The notes beneath the pieces are model-generated. The model ran no database searches, was not told where the DNA came from, and worked only from the letters and a program-made list of their open reading frames with translations. Shown here piece by piece: positions 47,175-54,675 of a DNA stretch of 64,000 nt (position 1 is its first letter; each line of letters opens with the position of its first letter). The translations under genes and the position numbers were made by a program. Location: contig JAAVCK010000002.1 of assembly GCA_014802325.1 (NCBI GenBank), positions 1-64,000 on the forward strand, given 5' to 3'. Source of the DNA: Bacteroides sp. GTDB lineage: Bacteria > Bacteroidota > Bacteroidia > Bacteroidales > Muribaculaceae.

Positions 47175-47317
47175 TGTTTACAACAGTTTTTGACATTTGA
47201 ATACAAATTTAACCACAAATCACCACAAATGGTTGATAATTCCTCATAAAAAATTTTACCTCACCTATTTTTTAAGTAAAATAGGGTGTAAACTCTCCGA
47301 ATATAGAAATTTTTCCT

Positions 47318-47325
47318 TATTTTTG
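47318..47325 (+). promoter_or_regulatory. -7 box of serC-serA
   Basis: TATTTTTG lies 40 nt before the serC ATG; the predicted start is near 47329. The -33 region is weak. A CACCTATTTT...AAAATAGGGTG imperfect inverted repeat at 47262-47288 lies just upstream and could be an operator or a tamB-side element. Confidence 0.4.
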
Positions 47326-47364
47326 CATTCATATTTAACTTCAATACTCCATCATCAACAGAAT

Positions 47365-48441
47365 ATGAAGAAGCACAATTTCTATGCCGGCCCTTCGATA
47401 TTGAGCCAGTATACCATCAAAAACACGGCTGATGCCGTGCTTAATTTCGCGGGAACCGGACTGTCGATTCTCGAAGTATCACACCGTGGCAAGGAATTCC
47501 AGGCTGTAATGGACGAGGCTCAGGCTCTTGTCAAGGAGCTGCTCAACGTGCCCGAAGGTTACCACGTACTTTTTCTGGGCGGCGGTGCAAGCCTCCAGTT
47601 TGCCATGGTTCCTTTCAATCTGCTGAAGAAAAAAGCTGCTTATCTTGACACCGGCACATGGGCGTCAAATGCTATTAAAGAAGCTCGTCTCTTCGGCGAA
47701 GTGGAAGTGCTCGCCTCAAGCAAGGATGCCAACTACACTTACTATCCCACCGACTATACCGTACCGGCCGACGTGGATTATTTCCACATCACCACCAACA
47801 ATACTATCTACGGCACCGAACTCCGTGAAGATCCCGAAGTGCCCGTGCCTCTGGTAGCAGATATGTCAAGCGACATTTTCTCCCGCCCCATCGACGTGAG
47901 CAAATATGATATCATCTATGCAGGCGCTCAGAAAAATCTCGCCCCCGCCGGTGTGACTCTTGTCATTGTGAAGGAAAGTGCTCTCGGCCACGTGGAGCGT
48001 GCCATCCCCACAATGCTTGACTATCGCACCCACGTGAAGAAAGGCTCAATGTTCAATACTCCCCCCGTGCTGCCTATCTACTCAGCCCTGATGACACTCC
48101 GCTACTACAAGGAGATGGGTGGCGTAGAGGCTCTGCAGAAGCTCGATGAAGAGAAAGCCGCTCTGCTCTACAAGGCTATCGACGACAGCAAGATGTTTGA
48201 GGGCACTGTGACCGACAAGGCTCACCGCTCGATAATGAACGTAACTTTCGTAATGACCGAGCCTTACCGCGAACTGGAGAAAGACTTCGTAGACTTCTGC
48301 CTGGAGCGCGGTATCGTAGGCATCAAGGGGCATCGCTCTGTAGGTGGCTTCCGCGCTTCGCTCTACAATGCACTCCCTCTGGAAAGCGTCAAGGCTCTTA
48401 TCGATGCAATGAACGAATTTGAAGCTCTCCACGTAAAATAA
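47365..48441 (+). CDS. serC: Phosphoserine aminotransferase
   Basis: SerC transaminates 3-phosphohydroxypyruvate with glutamate to give phosphoserine; it also serves pyridoxal phosphate synthesis in some bacteria. The N-terminus [10 protein letters not shown] is the family signature. The PLP lysine is K190 in [13 protein letters not shown]. Further signatures are [13 protein letters not shown] and the C-terminal [16 protein letters not shown]. The open frame extends 56 codons upstream, but that stretch lacks family similarity and lies before the promoter, so the start is 47365. The serA gene follows after 7 nt. Confidence 0.95.
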   Translation: MKKHNFYAGPSILSQYTIKNTADAVLNFAGTGLSILEVSHRGKEFQAVMDEAQALVKELLNVPEGYHVLFLGGGASLQFAMVPFNLLKKKAAYLDTGTWASNAIKEARLFGEVEVLASSKDANYTYYPTDYTVPADVDYFHITTNNTIYGTELREDPEVPVPLVADMSSDIFSRPIDVSKYDIIYAGAQKNLAPAGVTLVIVKESALGHVERAIPTMLDYRTHVKKGSMFNTPPVLPIYSALMTLRYYKEMGGVEALQKLDEEKAALLYKAIDDSKMFEGTVTDKAHRSIMNVTFVMTEPYRELEKDFVDFCLERGIVGIKGHRSVGGFRASLYNALPLESVKALIDAMNEFEALHVK

Positions 48442-48448
48442 CAGTCCG

Positions 48449-49372
48449 ATGAAAATACTTGTTGCAACTGAAAAGCCCTTCGCTCCCGTAGCCATCGAGC
48501 AGATGAAGGAAGTGACCGATAAGGCCGGCGCTACTCTCGAATTACTTGAGAAATATACCACACGCCACGCTCTGCTTAAAGCTGTGGCCGATGCCGACGC
48601 CCTGATCATACGCAGCGATAAAGTGGATGCCGAGGTGCTCGACGCAGCCAAAAACCTCAAAATCGTGGTTCGTGCCGGTGCCGGTTATGACAATGTAGAT
48701 CTCGAAGCTGCCACTGCCCGCGGCGTAAGCGTGCAGAATACTCCCGGTCAGAACTCCAATGCTGTGGCTGAACTCGTGTTCGGCATGGCTGTGATGATGG
48801 CCCGCAACTGCTACAACGGCACTTCAGGCTCCGAACTTCGGGGCAAAGGTCTTGGTATCCATGCTTTCGGACAAGTCGGTCGCAATGTGGCCCGTATAGC
48901 TCGCGGTTTCGAGATGAATACATCAGCTCTCGATCCATACTGCCCCGACGACGTGATGCTCGATGCCGGTGTAACTCCCGTTCACACCGTGGAAGACCTG
49001 TACAAAAACAATCGCTACGTATCGCTTCATATCCCTGCCACTGCCGAGACTCGCGGTTCGGTAGGATACGATCTGGTCACTCTCATGCCTAAAGGCGGTG
49101 TGCTCATCAATACAGCCCGTAAGGAAGTTATAGACGAGCAGGGGCTGATAAAGGCTCTTCTCGAACGTCCCGACCTTAAATATGCTGCCGACGTGGCTCC
49201 CGACCATGCAGTAGAGATGAAAGAACTCTTCGGCGACCGCGTATTCTTTACCCCCAAGAAGATGGGTGCTCAGACTGCCGAAGCCAATATCAACGCAGGC
49301 ATCGCAGCTGCCCGTCAGGCTATCGAATTCCTCCGCGACGGTAACGACCGCTTCCGCGTAAACAAGAAATAA
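48449..49372 (+). CDS. serA: D-3-phosphoglycerate dehydrogenase (short Bacteroidota type)
   Basis: SerA oxidises 3-phosphoglycerate at the entry to serine synthesis. The 307-residue protein has the D-2-hydroxyacid dehydrogenase fold: GAGYDNVDLEAA, an NAD-binding GKGLGIHAFGQVGRNVA and the catalytic arginine R224 in INTARKEV. The canonical glutamate (usually DVFExEP) is replaced by DVAPDH, and the canonical histidine (TPHxGA) by K270 in TPKKMGAQT. There is no C-terminal ACT domain, so serine feedback through that domain is absent. Context with serC fixes the function. Confidence 0.88.
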   Translation: MKILVATEKPFAPVAIEQMKEVTDKAGATLELLEKYTTRHALLKAVADADALIIRSDKVDAEVLDAAKNLKIVVRAGAGYDNVDLEAATARGVSVQNTPGQNSNAVAELVFGMAVMMARNCYNGTSGSELRGKGLGIHAFGQVGRNVARIARGFEMNTSALDPYCPDDVMLDAGVTPVHTVEDLYKNNRYVSLHIPATAETRGSVGYDLVTLMPKGGVLINTARKEVIDEQGLIKALLERPDLKYAADVAPDHAVEMKELFGDRVFFTPKKMGAQTAEANINAGIAAARQAIEFLRDGNDRFRVNKK

Positions 49373-49394
49373 TTCCCCCACACTTACATATCCA

Positions 49395-49429
49395 AAAATC
49401 GGCAAGGCTCCCGCAGTCCTGCCGATTTT
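49395..49429 (+). terminator. Terminator of serC-serA
   Basis: AAAATCGGCA and TGCCGATTTT form a 10-bp perfect stem around a 15-nt loop, ending in a run of T. Confidence 0.8.
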
Positions 49430-49433
49430 TTAG

Positions 49434-49700
49434 TATCAGTAGTTGTTTGCGGAATACCCTGTAGAGGCGCTTCCGCAGCAGATCCCGGCCGAACAATAAT
49501 GTAATCATACCACAATGTGATCATTCTACAAATCTCAGAGTTAACGCAATATTTTTCAAACATATATGGCCGCACACTCGGGTGTGTACGGCAGAGCAAA
49601 ATGGTAATTTAATCGCTGTAGTCGCATACCATGACGCACCGCTGTGTGCATCCTACAGCCCTCTCGCCTACCGCCATCATCTCCACATCCCGACTATAAT
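49434..49700. other. Gene-free stretch between serA and the LRR gene
   Basis: About 270 nt between two terminators hold no reading frame with protein-like sequence on either strand. A short GCACACTCGGGTGTG hairpin is seen near 49570-49590. No promoter consensus is clear. It may hold an unrecognised small RNA, but nothing supports one. Confidence 0.4.
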
Positions 49701-49704
49701 TAAA

Positions 49705-49731
49705 GCCCGGAAACCGAGTCGGTTTCCGGGC
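49705..49731 (-). terminator. Terminator of the LRR protein gene
   Basis: GCCCGGAAACCGA and TCGGTTTCCGGGC form a 13-bp perfect inverted repeat with a 1-nt centre, followed on the minus strand by TTTAAT. It lies 55 nt after the LRR stop codon. Confidence 0.65.
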
Positions 49732-49785
49732 CGTATTATTTACAGAGTATCGTAAATATCTTTGTCTTTACTGCTTACTGTCAGA

Positions 49786-50844
49786 TTAATAGTTCCACTG
49801 GCAAGCGATCATGCGGAGGCTGGTGTCGCCCATAGTACGAAGGTCAGTGATCTGGTTGTAGCGGCAGTTGATGTAGACGAGAGCAGGGTCAAACGATACG
49901 TCAACCATGTTGAGCTGATTGTTGTTGCAGATCAGACGCTGGAGGAAAGTCTGGTTGCTGAGGCTCAGCGAAGTGAGGTCGTTGTAGCAGCAGTCTACGT
50001 ACTGGAGGTTACCGCAGTTTTCTACAGCGAGAGTGGTGAGATCGTTGTAAGAGCAAACGAGGTCGAGAAGGTTCTGGCAGTTGCGCACACCCAGAGTGGT
50101 CATGTGGTTGTCAGAGCAGATGAGGGTAGAGAGTTCGGGAAGACCGGAAACGATCATTGTAGTGATTTCGTTGTCGTCGATATTGAGGTTCTGGAGCTTC
50201 TCTACACCGGTGAGGTTGAGCTGAGTAAGCTTGTTGTAGCCGCAATAGAGGTTCTTGAGGCTGGTGCAACCTTCTACGTTGAGCACTTCGAGGTGATTGC
50301 CCTGCACGTTGAGAGTCTTCAGATTGAAGCTGTTGGCAAGGTTGAGCTCTACAAAGAGGTTGTTGGAGAGGTTAAGGTTCTCAAGAAGAGGAGTAGCGGT
50401 GATGTCGATGCTGCTCAGACGATTCTTGTAGAGAGTAACCTTAGAGAGAACGGGATTACCTTTGAAGGTTGCGGTAGCAAGTTTGTTACGGCTTGCATTT
50501 ACTTCAGAGAGGGCAACAGCGCCGGTAAAGTTAACATCGGTAAGAGCGTTGCGTGAAACGTCCACTTTCTTAAGAGCTACAAAACCGGTAAGGTCAAGCG
50601 AACCTGCAAGTTTCTTATCTTTCCAGTCGATTTCAACCACGCGGCCATTCTCAAACTTCACGCCTTCGATGGCTTCGAGCTTATTTACATCGGCTACTTT
50701 AAGAGCTTCAGCATTGGTGGCAGCTTCTACTGCGGGCTGAGAAAGGAAAGCCTTAAGCTGCTTAACTTCGTTTTTGTCAAGTTTCTGGGCGAAAGCTGTC
50801 ATGCATCCGAACATGAGAGCAATCATTAATAACGCTTTTTTCAT
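49786..50844 (-). CDS. Secreted leucine-rich-repeat protein
   Basis: A signal peptide (about 19 residues, ending AFA-Q) is followed by an N-terminal helical cap and then roughly eleven LRR units of about 21 residues. Typical units read L-x-x-L-x-x-x-x-N-x-L-T-x-L-x-L/V, for example ENLNLSNNLFVELNL and KNLYCGYNKLTQLNL. Later units carry cysteines at a conserved position (YCGYNKL, VCSYNDL, DCCYNDL, ICNNNQL, NCRYNQI), like BspA-type repeats. Such proteins bind other proteins or host factors; the ligand is unknown. The longer frame from 50886 is rejected, because the ATG at 50844 starts the signal peptide. Confidence 0.82.
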   Translation of the reverse strand: MKKALLMIALMFGCMTAFAQKLDKNEVKQLKAFLSQPAVEAATNAEALKVADVNKLEAIEGVKFENGRVVEIDWKDKKLAGSLDLTGFVALKKVDVSRNALTDVNFTGAVALSEVNASRNKLATATFKGNPVLSKVTLYKNRLSSIDITATPLLENLNLSNNLFVELNLANSFNLKTLNVQGNHLEVLNVEGCTSLKNLYCGYNKLTQLNLTGVEKLQNLNIDDNEITTMIVSGLPELSTLICSDNHMTTLGVRNCQNLLDLVCSYNDLTTLAVENCGNLQYVDCCYNDLTSLSLSNQTFLQRLICNNNQLNMVDVSFDPALVYINCRYNQITDLRTMGDTSLRMIACQWNY

Positions 50845-51026
50845 AAAAACAATAGTTGGTTGATTTGTTGTAATTTTTACTTTCATAACGCTTCCGCTAT
50901 GCGAAAGGTTTAGTCATGGTAGATTTTTTTCTGAAATTTTTCTTGGTTTTTTACGGTACCTTTAATTTAAGATTTGCAAACTGTGATGAATTGTCGAATA
51001 TTTATTGTATAAATGTGATTTTTCGG

Positions 51027-51209
51027 TTATGATCCCAGAAGCCAAAATAGAAAACCCATCATGGCAAGTCCCACGAGAGTGAACACATATGACGACTTGA
51101 CAAATAGCGGCCACGTGCCTTTGCGCCGCCGCGAAGTCCAGGTGTAGACTCCGCCGCAGAGCAGGCCGTATATGGCTGTGGCAAGTATCCATATAAGAGT
51201 GTTACCCAT
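51027..51209 (-). CDS. Small two-helix membrane protein downstream of ddl
   Basis: The 60-residue frame encodes two hydrophobic helices (about 3-20 and 37-58) separated by the basic turn WTSRRRKGTWP. It starts 22 nt after the ddl stop on the same strand, consistent with a joint transcript. No family is recognised; the helix-basic-helix pattern and context support a real gene but do not prove it. Confidence 0.5.
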   Translation of the reverse strand: MGNTLIWILATAIYGLLCGGVYTWTSRRRKGTWPLFVKSSYVFTLVGLAMMGFLFWLLGS

Positions 51210-51231
51210 AGCAGTGCTGTTGTATGACGAA

Positions 51232-52413
51232 TTATTTAAGTTTACCTTTCGTTCCTTTCACGCCTCCACCCATAGAGAAGATATTGGCATCATAGCTCAC
51301 AGTCTTCTGTGCTCGTTCGCGATTGCGCTTGAGTGCGAGCTGAACCAGACGATCCATGAGCTTGTCAAAACTTATGCCGGTAGCTTCCCACAGATAAAAT
51401 GAGAGTGAGCCGGGTATGGTATTGATTTCGTTGACGTATATATTATCGTTGTCGGCATCTACTATCACGTCCACGCGGCTTACACCGTGGCAGCCGAGCG
51501 CTCTGAACGTTTCGCCGGCCAGGAATCGTATGCGGTCGGTCATTTCCTGCGGAAGTTCTGCCGGGATGCGTTTCTGCGAGGCCTGCATACCTTTGGCACC
51601 CTTTGAGCCACCCATATATTTATCGGTATACGATAGAATCTCACCGCTCTTTATCGGCTCTTCAAGTACCGAAGTGGTGTATTCGTCGCAGTCGCCCAGC
51701 ACAGAGCAGTTGATTTCTTTCAGATTTTCCACCATGTGCTCCACTATGATGCGGGTGGAATATTTCTCAGCATCAGCCACACGCTCTATGAGCTGATCGC
51801 GGTCGGCGGCACGGCCTATACCCACGCTTGACCCGAGATTGGCAGGTTTCACTATCACGGGATAACCTATCTCGCTCTCGATCTTCTCTATGAGCTTGTC
51901 GCGCGACGAGTACCACTGCTTGTCGGTAAACCACACATAGTCCACTACCGGCACATCGCAGTCGCGGAGTATCATCTTCATGGTGATCTTATCCATACCG
52001 TTGGCCGAGGCGAGAGTATCACAACCGGCGTAGGGTATGCCTATCGAGTCAAGTATACCCTCAAACGTACCGTCTTCGCCATTTGATCCGTGAAGCACCG
52101 GGATAACCACATCGAGATGAGCGGCCACGTCGCTGCCAAACAGAGGTTTCTTCTCTTTATAAAGATTAAAGTCGCCGAAAACGGGGCGCATGTAGACCGG
52201 TGTACACTTGGCCAGCAGCGAAGCCATGTCGCGATAGTTGGCCACATCGAGAAGCGCTTCGCCGGTATACCATCGACCCTGTTTTGAGATGTAGACCGGA
52301 GTTACATCATAGCGACTGCGGTCAATGGCATGCATGGCCTGATTGGCCGATATTACCGATATTTCGTGCTCGGTGGAACGTCCGCCGAAAAACACGCCTA
52401 TATTAGTCTTCAT
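51232..52413 (-). CDS. ddl: D-alanine--D-alanine ligase
   Basis: Ddl joins two D-alanines for peptidoglycan precursor synthesis in the cytosol. The ATP-grasp enzyme shows VFFGGRSTEHEISVISA at its N-terminus, PVLHGSNGEDGTFEGILD, PVIVKPANLGSSVGIG, the hinge IIVEHMVE and metal-binding EINTIPG near the C-terminus. At 393 residues it is slightly longer than many homologues because of a tail (about 365-393) ending in KGTKGKLK. Promoter and spacing suggest cotranscription with the small membrane gene. Confidence 0.94.
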   Translation of the reverse strand: MKTNIGVFFGGRSTEHEISVISANQAMHAIDRSRYDVTPVYISKQGRWYTGEALLDVANYRDMASLLAKCTPVYMRPVFGDFNLYKEKKPLFGSDVAAHLDVVIPVLHGSNGEDGTFEGILDSIGIPYAGCDTLASANGMDKITMKMILRDCDVPVVDYVWFTDKQWYSSRDKLIEKIESEIGYPVIVKPANLGSSVGIGRAADRDQLIERVADAEKYSTRIIVEHMVENLKEINCSVLGDCDEYTTSVLEEPIKSGEILSYTDKYMGGSKGAKGMQASQKRIPAELPQEMTDRIRFLAGETFRALGCHGVSRVDVIVDADNDNIYVNEINTIPGSLSFYLWEATGISFDKLMDRLVQLALKRNRERAQKTVSYDANIFSMGGGVKGTKGKLK

Positions 52414-52442
52414 TATTCAGTTGTCACTTCAAATTCGAGTTA

Positions 52443-52450
52443 CAAAGATA
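52443..52450 (-). promoter_or_regulatory. -7 box of ddl
   Basis: TATCTTTG on the minus strand lies about 30 nt before the ddl ATG. The -33 region is imperfect. Confidence 0.45.
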
Positions 52451-52510
52451 ATCAATTTTTTACAAGGTAGTGAAAATTTTAACTAATTATTTAAGACGTG
52501 GTATATCTTT

Positions 52511-54007
52511 TCATCTTTCGCCCCATGCAGCCCGGCGGCGCGGCATGATGAGATAAAACTCTCGTCCGGCGCGGCTGAATGGTATGACGGTGACCGACAG
52601 ACACGAATCACCTTCGGGTTTGCGTGTGGTGATGACCGCTCCGGAATTGAATTTCGCGGTATGAAGTGTACTAAAATCTATTGAGGTGGCCGCTCGCGGC
52701 AGTATTACCGGCAGGTGCTCACGGTGAAAATACCCGGCTATGTTTTCACGCTCCATAGTCATATCCTGTGTGCGATGGTCAATGCGCTGCAATGTCCACC
52801 ACGGCGACGTGAGATAGTCGATATCATCGGCAAATACTACGCCGTCGGCTGATTCGAGGTAAGCCTCGTCGATAGCCTCCATCCTCCTGCCGAACTCCAC
52901 GGCCGTCACCGAGGTGGCTATACTCTGCGCCACGGTCACAATCCATGCCACCGCTGCCGCAGTCACGGTCACCGCTCGGGGCAGACGTAACTCCGACATA
53001 CGAATCCACCTGCACATGAATATCAGTGCGTAGGCCTGACTGAACCATCCGCTGCGCCCCACTATCCCACCGGCTGCCACCGATCCGAGCGCCACTATTG
53101 CCGCCACGCCCCACACTATAGACGGAGATGCAGCTATACGCGGCAACATCCGTCTCATGCGGCGGCTGCATATAAGCGAGCATATGAATGCCACTGCTAC
53201 AATCAGCGTGATAGGAGCAGACTTCACCACCAGAATCCACGGATTATCGTCGGGTACTCTCCACGCCTCACTTCCGGCAGCGCGAAATAATATACCTGGC
53301 GAAAGTGTGGCAAGTGCCGTGCCTGCGGCAAAGGCCCAAAGCATACGCCGCTGCATTGTCGAAAGCCCGTTATCATCACGGTGAAACCATAACCATACCC
53401 CCACCCCGGCCAGCACGGGCAACGACGCCGACTCATGCATGCATCCGGCCACCACCCCGACTATTATGACCGCAGAAGTCATCAGGGGCGCCTTTCCATC
53501 GGCTGATTTCATGCGCCCAAACATATAGGTCGCAGCCAGTATCACAGCAAGCGCAAACGGATAATTTAACGCAAAGTCGATGGTAAACATCATATCCCAC
53601 CACGGAAAAAGCATGGCGTATACGGCCACTATGATCACAGCCATCGAGCCGTAACCATCAGTGCGCCACAAGCCTCCGATCCTCACTATCAGAGCGGCTC
53701 CGGCACAGGCTGCCGAACCGAGTATCACGTCGATAAGCCATTTCGGGAATACGCCCAGACAGAACGAAGCCAGATAGTTGGCCATCCGTCCATTAGAGTG
53801 CAACCAGTGTCGCGCGTCGGCAAGCCAGAATTCATGTAGCGGATATAGTCCGTCGAGCCCCGTAGATGTACGGTGCACGCTCAGATAGCCCCAGTCGTCA
53901 CCGAAATAAGGTGTCAGCAGATACATCAGTGTATACGTCACCCATATCACGGCAAGGAGCGCTACGAGAGCCATAAATCCTGAATTATATCTCACGATTT
54001 GTTTCAT
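52511..54007 (-). CDS. Polytopic membrane protein, DUF6056-like
   Basis: The 498-residue protein has about ten hydrophobic segments, starting MKQIVRYNSGFMALVALLAV, and a soluble C-terminal part (about 390-498). The first loop contains DDWGYLS, a D-D motif common in membrane-bound glycosyltransferases and DUF6056 proteins (aspartates after the first helix). This suggests transfer of a sugar from a lipid carrier, but no enzyme class can be assigned. The frame opens at 54073, but the ATG at 54007 is the best start and lies almost at the predicted transcription start. Confidence 0.62.
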   Translation of the reverse strand: MKQIVRYNSGFMALVALLAVIWVTYTLMYLLTPYFGDDWGYLSVHRTSTGLDGLYPLHEFWLADARHWLHSNGRMANYLASFCLGVFPKWLIDVILGSAACAGAALIVRIGGLWRTDGYGSMAVIIVAVYAMLFPWWDMMFTIDFALNYPFALAVILAATYMFGRMKSADGKAPLMTSAVIIVGVVAGCMHESASLPVLAGVGVWLWFHRDDNGLSTMQRRMLWAFAAGTALATLSPGILFRAAGSEAWRVPDDNPWILVVKSAPITLIVAVAFICSLICSRRMRRMLPRIAASPSIVWGVAAIVALGSVAAGGIVGRSGWFSQAYALIFMCRWIRMSELRLPRAVTVTAAAVAWIVTVAQSIATSVTAVEFGRRMEAIDEAYLESADGVVFADDIDYLTSPWWTLQRIDHRTQDMTMERENIAGYFHREHLPVILPRAATSIDFSTLHTAKFNSGAVITTRKPEGDSCLSVTVIPFSRAGREFYLIMPRRRAAWGER

Positions 54008-54011
54008 ATCC

Positions 54012-54052
54012 GCAAAGATAAGCATTTTATCATCCAAAATGCTTATCTTTGC
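54012..54052. promoter_or_regulatory. Mirror-image divergent promoter: 17-bp perfect inverted repeat with a -7 box in each arm
   Basis: GCAAAGATAAGCATTTT (54012-54028) is repeated as its exact reverse complement at 54036-54052 with a 7-nt spacer. Each arm contains TATCTTTG, one per strand (54013-54020 minus, 54044-54051 plus). It serves ruvA-sprA on one side and the membrane protein on the other. The -33 position of each promoter falls inside or just past the opposite arm. Confidence 0.65.
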
Positions 54053-54073
54053 ACATATTATTATTACCGTCAC

Positions 54074-54670
54074 ATGTTAGAATATATCTCAGGACAGCAG
54101 CAGGAGCTCACCCCCACTACTGTAGTGGTAGAAGCCGGAGGCATAGGCTATCTGCTCAACATATCACTCACCACTTTTGCCGCGCTCGAACATAATCCTT
54201 CGGGCTCAAACGTAAAGCTCCTCGTGCAGGAAATCATACGTGAAGACGCATGGACGCTCTACGGATTCTCCACCGCATCAGAGCGTGAGCTGTTTCGCCT
54301 GCTCAACGGAGTGTCAGGCGTAGGAGCGGCCACAGCACGGATGATTCTTTCGTCAATGCAACCGGCTGAGGTGGAACAGACTATCATCAACGGCGACCAT
54401 TCGCGCCTGAAAAATGTAAAAGGCATCGGATTAAAAACGGCCCAGCGCATAATTGTTGACCTCAAAGATAAAATAAAACCCGCCGACCCGACGTTATTAT
54501 TACAAACCGACCTTCCCAACAGCAGTGCCGCTCTCGAAGAGGCTCTTGCAGCCATGGTGATGCTGGGCTTTCCCCGCCCGCAGGCCACCAAAGCTCTCAA
54601 GAAAATTTTCGAGGCCGATCCTTCGGTCACAGTGGAGGCTGCCATAAAGAAGGCGTTCACCATGATGTAG
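54074..54670 (+). CDS. ruvA: Holliday junction branch migration protein RuvA
   Basis: RuvA binds Holliday junctions and loads the RuvB motor in recombination and repair. The N-terminal OB-fold domain (1-62) contains GYLLNISL and YGFSTASERELFR. Two helix-hairpin-helix motifs follow (NGVSGVGAATARMI and KNVKGIGLKTAQRII). The C-terminal RuvB-binding domain covers about 150-198 (EEALAAMVMLGFPRPQATKAL). The frame extends upstream, but the ATG at 54074 gives the family start and follows the promoter by 22 nt. sprA starts 5 nt downstream. Confidence 0.95.
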   Translation: MLEYISGQQQELTPTTVVVEAGGIGYLLNISLTTFAALEHNPSGSNVKLLVQEIIREDAWTLYGFSTASERELFRLLNGVSGVGAATARMILSSMQPAEVEQTIINGDHSRLKNVKGIGLKTAQRIIVDLKDKIKPADPTLLLQTDLPNSSAALEEALAAMVMLGFPRPQATKALKKIFEADPSVTVEAAIKKAFTMM

Positions 54671-54675
54671 TAACG

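Noticed and set aside
49434-49700. Possible small RNA or short gene in the serA-LRR gap
   Set aside because: Short hairpins occur, but there is no promoter consensus and no protein-like frame on either strand.
49786-50844. Plus-strand 264-codon frame (49762-50556) over the LRR gene
   Set aside because: Its Val/Glu-rich repeats are the mirror of the LRR codons; the LRR protein has a signal peptide and regular repeats.
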